A program made the position numbers and the translations under genes. Positions 61,993 through 64,000 of a stretch of 64,000 bases of DNA are shown here, piece after piece. Within the stretch, counting starts at the first letter, position 1; every line of letters starts with the position of its first letter. The notes beneath the pieces are model-generated. The model had not been told where the DNA came from. It saw only the letters and a program-made list of their open reading frames with translations, and searched no databases. Source of the DNA: Cohnella silvisoli (GTDB lineage Bacteria; Bacillota; Bacilli; Paenibacillales; Paenibacillaceae); contig NZ_JAIOAP010000014.1 in NCBI RefSeq assembly GCF_021190915.1, forward strand, positions 124,001 through 188,000, in the 5' to 3' direction.

Positions 61993-62688
61993 TTACTCTG
62001 GCAGCGTTTCTGTTTCCGTTTTTTTGCTCCCTTGGAGCATTGCCATCATTTGAGAGTATTCCTGATCGGTTAACGAAGACTTCAGCATATTCTGCACTTG
62101 AACGAGCTCTTCCGCCGTAAGCCCTCCCTTCAGCGAGTCGGATAGCTGCTTCAGCTGAGCCTGGTTTAGCTTGGACACGACCATAGAGTATAAAGCCTGT
62201 CGCTCCGAATCCGTCAGCTGTCCCGCCTCGGTCTGGCTGTTAAACACCGGGGCTGAGTCGACATTGCCCTTGCCGTCCGGACTTGGACTAGGGCTAGCTT
62301 CCTCCCCCGGTTTCACTTCAGTATCCTTATCGGGCGTAGCCTCCGGAATTCCATGATCAGCACTCTTATCGATCGGAGTTTGAACGGGATTTGAGCTAGC
62401 CGGATCCGTTACCGGGTTATCCGGGTTACCCGAGTTCTCGCTTGAGTTACCTGTGTCCGTTGGCGGCTTGCTTGCGGAAGCGGCCGCTTGCGGAATTTTC
62501 TCCGCCCCCCACAGCTTGCCCCACACCCCGGTTAATGCGAACGGCTGCGTTTCTATCGGCAAATCCAACTGTTTAATGATCGTTTCCATATAACTATTCA
62601 CAATATAGCCCGTCGTCCATATGCACAAGAAGCTGAGCAGCAAAGCCGTCGCCCCCATCTTGATTACCCAGCTTACCCACTTAAACAT
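61993..62688 (-). CDS. Single-pass membrane protein with Pro/Ser/Asp linker, unknown function
   Basis: 231 residues. One N-terminal helix (about 10-32), a short conserved-looking stretch (ETIIKQLDLPIETQPFALTG), then a long low-complexity linker rich in Pro, Ser, Asp and Asn (about 65-145). The C-terminus is helical (about 150-225; LTDSERQALYSMVVSKLNQA, GLTAEELVQVQNML). CGGGAGGTATAGAG precedes the ATG. I do not recognise it. The orientation suits a helical domain outside the membrane. Confidence 0.75.
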   Translation of the reverse strand: MFKWVSWVIKMGATALLLSFLCIWTTGYIVNSYMETIIKQLDLPIETQPFALTGVWGKLWGAEKIPQAAASASKPPTDTGNSSENSGNPDNPVTDPASSNPVQTPIDKSADHGIPEATPDKDTEVKPGEEASPSPSPDGKGNVDSAPVFNSQTEAGQLTDSERQALYSMVVSKLNQAQLKQLSDSLKGGLTAEELVQVQNMLKSSLTDQEYSQMMAMLQGSKKTETETLPE

Positions 62689-62793
62689 CTCTATACCTCC
62701 CGCTAACCCTTTTCATAGTTTTTAGTATGGGCAAACCTCCTAATAAACATTCCTATTCACAAAATGCGAAGTTTCAAAGTTTGCGATTCATAG

Positions 62794-62834
62794 AAAAAAA
62801 ACCGCCCAGCAGATTTGCATCCACCAAGCGGCTT
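62794..62834 (-). terminator. Terminator of purA
   Basis: On the minus strand AA(G)CCGC pairs with GCGGTT, followed by a run of eight T; it sits 15 bp from the purA stop. Confidence 0.7.
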
Positions 62835-62848
62835 TCAACTCTATAGGA

Positions 62849-64000
62849 TTATGCTCCGTAAATCGGTGCGACTTGGTTCGTCTGATCGCGGTTGCGGCCA
62901 ACCGAGAAGATCGCAATCGGGATTCCCGTAAGCTCCGATACCCGGGCCACGAAATTCCGAGTCGTTTCCGGCAAGTCGCTCAAAGTTTTAGCGCCTGAGA
63001 TATCCTCGCTCCAGCCCGGCAGCTCCTCGTATACCGCTTCGCATTCTTCCAGCAACTTGAGGTTGGCAGGGTAGTGCTCCATCAGCGTATCGCGGAACTT
63101 GTATGCGGTACAGATCTTAACCGTCTCCAGCCCAGTCAATACATCAAGCGAGTTCAGGGACAAACCCGTAATCCCGCTTACGCGGCGGGCATGGCGGACA
63201 ACGACCGTATCAAACCAGCCCACGCGGCGCGGACGACCCGTCACCGTACCGTATTCGTGGCCTTTGTCGCGAATCCATTGACCAAGCTCGTTATGCAACT
63301 CGGTCGGGAAAGGACCGTCCCCTACACGCGTCGTGTAGGCTTTGGCCACGCCAATGACTTCCTTGATCTTGGAAGGCCCTACGCCGGACCCGATGCAGAC
63401 GCCGCCGGCAGAAGGGTTGGAACTCGTCACGTATGGGTAAGTACCTTGATCGATGTCCAACATAACGCCTTGAGCGCCCTCGAACAGTACTTTCTTCCCT
63501 TCATCGATCGCGTCGTTCAGCACGACCGACGTGTCGGTCACGTGAGGACGAAGCAATTCAGCAAGCTCTAAGTACTCCTTGATGATGCTATCCGCATCCA
63601 GCGGCTCGCCGCCGTACATCTGGATAATCACTTGATTCTTATCGGCGATAATGCTGCGTGCTTTCTCTTCGAACGCTTCCGCTACCATCAGATCGGCGAT
63701 GCGAATTCCGTTGCGTGCGGCTTTGTCCATGTAACAAGGACCGATCCCTTTGCGCGTCGTACCGATCTTGTTGTCGGCTTTGCGGTCTTCCTCAAGCCCG
63801 TCAAGCACAAGGTGGTACGGCATGATAACATGAGCGCGATCGCTGATTTTCAAGTTATCGGTTGAAAATCCGTTGTCGCGTATATATTGAATTTCCTCGA
63901 CTAAAGCTCCAGGATTAATGACCATTCCATTGCCGATAACGCACAATTTATTTTCATTAAAAATTCCTGAAGGAATCATCGTCAGCTTGTACTTTTTGTT
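62849..64000 (-). CDS. purA: Adenylosuccinate synthetase, 5' end outside window
   Basis: 384 codons are present and the frame is open to the window edge (NKKYKLTMIPSGIFN at the start); about 45 N-terminal residues with the first GTP loop are missing. Clear family motifs: TTRKGIGPCYMDKAARNGIR, GAQGVMLDIDQGTYPYVTSS, TGRPRRVGWFD and the ending VGRNRDQT. It makes adenylosuccinate from IMP and aspartate with GTP. purA beside the wal block is the usual origin-proximal order in Bacillales. Confidence 0.98.
   Translation of the reverse strand, partial: NKKYKLTMIPSGIFNENKLCVIGNGMVINPGALVEEIQYIRDNGFSTDNLKISDRAHVIMPYHLVLDGLEEDRKADNKIGTTRKGIGPCYMDKAARNGIRIADLMVAEAFEEKARSIIADKNQVIIQMYGGEPLDADSIIKEYLELAELLRPHVTDTSVVLNDAIDEGKKVLFEGAQGVMLDIDQGTYPYVTSSNPSAGGVCIGSGVGPSKIKEVIGVAKAYTTRVGDGPFPTELHNELGQWIRDKGHEYGTVTGRPRRVGWFDTVVVRHARRVSGITGLSLNSLDVLTGLETVKICTAYKFRDTLMEHYPANLKLLEECEAVYEELPGWSEDISGAKTLSDLPETTRNFVARVSELTGIPIAIFSVGRNRDQTNQVAPIYGA

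Overview
The window looks like a chromosomal segment of a low-to-mid GC, endospore-former-type Firmicute, most likely Paenibacillaceae (Paenibacillus/Cohnella-like). The evidence is the walRKHIJ-htrA-yyzF block next to purA, as found near the origin in Bacillales; a rlmH gene; Shine-Dalgarno sites of the AGGAGG type; sigma-A promoters; an SLH-domain surface protein; and a YesM/YesN plus LplB/YtcP-type sugar uptake locus typical of that family. No rRNA, tRNA or CRISPR array was seen.

Layout. 1-2.1 kb: the end of a zinc-type alcohol dehydrogenase, then a MerR regulator (apparently starting at AUU) and a short-chain dehydrogenase with a MerR-type long-spacer promoter between them. 2.1-4.6 kb: HelD, with a divergent orphan promoter and a terminator behind it. 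4.8-12.3 kb: an AT-rich accessory stretch holding RadC/XRE, several truncated genes (Lrp/AsnC, cupin, CPBP protease), small membrane proteins, a compact four-gene XRE/membrane/methyltransferase operon, and an ArsR-SRPBCC operon with a twin operator in its promoter. 12.5-28.1 kb: a glycan utilisation locus (GH78-like rhamnosidase, a giant discoidin-decorated GH-A enzyme, two permeases, two solute-binding lipoproteins, a YesM-type kinase and a YesN-type regulator). 28.3-34.4 kb: an SLH-anchored repeat protein and a MalT/LuxR-type activator.

34.6-42.4 kb: rlmH-ywbE, a YhgE-like export protein with a divergent TetR, a DEAD-box helicase with a very long Gly/Ser/Arg tail, and an SPFH/zinc-ribbon membrane cluster resembling B. 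subtilis ydjGHI. 42.7-44.3 kb: a DUF1540 mini-gene and an HxlR/SDR pair. 44.4-48.6 kb: a BmrC/BmrD-type heterodimeric multidrug ABC exporter preceded by a 29-codon leader peptide and two intrinsic terminators, which together look like ribosome-mediated attenuation. 48.7-52.1 kb: a TrkA-C membrane protein, a frameshifted CorA-family gene, 72-bp tandem repeats, and an IS1595-like transposase homologue whose promoter carries a LexA box. 52.2-64 kb: further tandem repeats, then the conserved block yyzF, htrA, walJIHKR, an M23 peptidase, a small membrane protein, and purA running off the end.

How it works together. The sugar locus is a self-contained sense-import-degrade unit. The Wal block senses and adjusts cell-wall metabolism. 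Several drug or stress modules (MerR, ArsR, TetR, HxlR, BmrCD, LexA-linked gene) each carry their own visible control site. The three most unusual items are the BmrCD leader, the LexA-controlled transposase homologue, and the module insertion inside a discoidin domain of the giant glycosidase.
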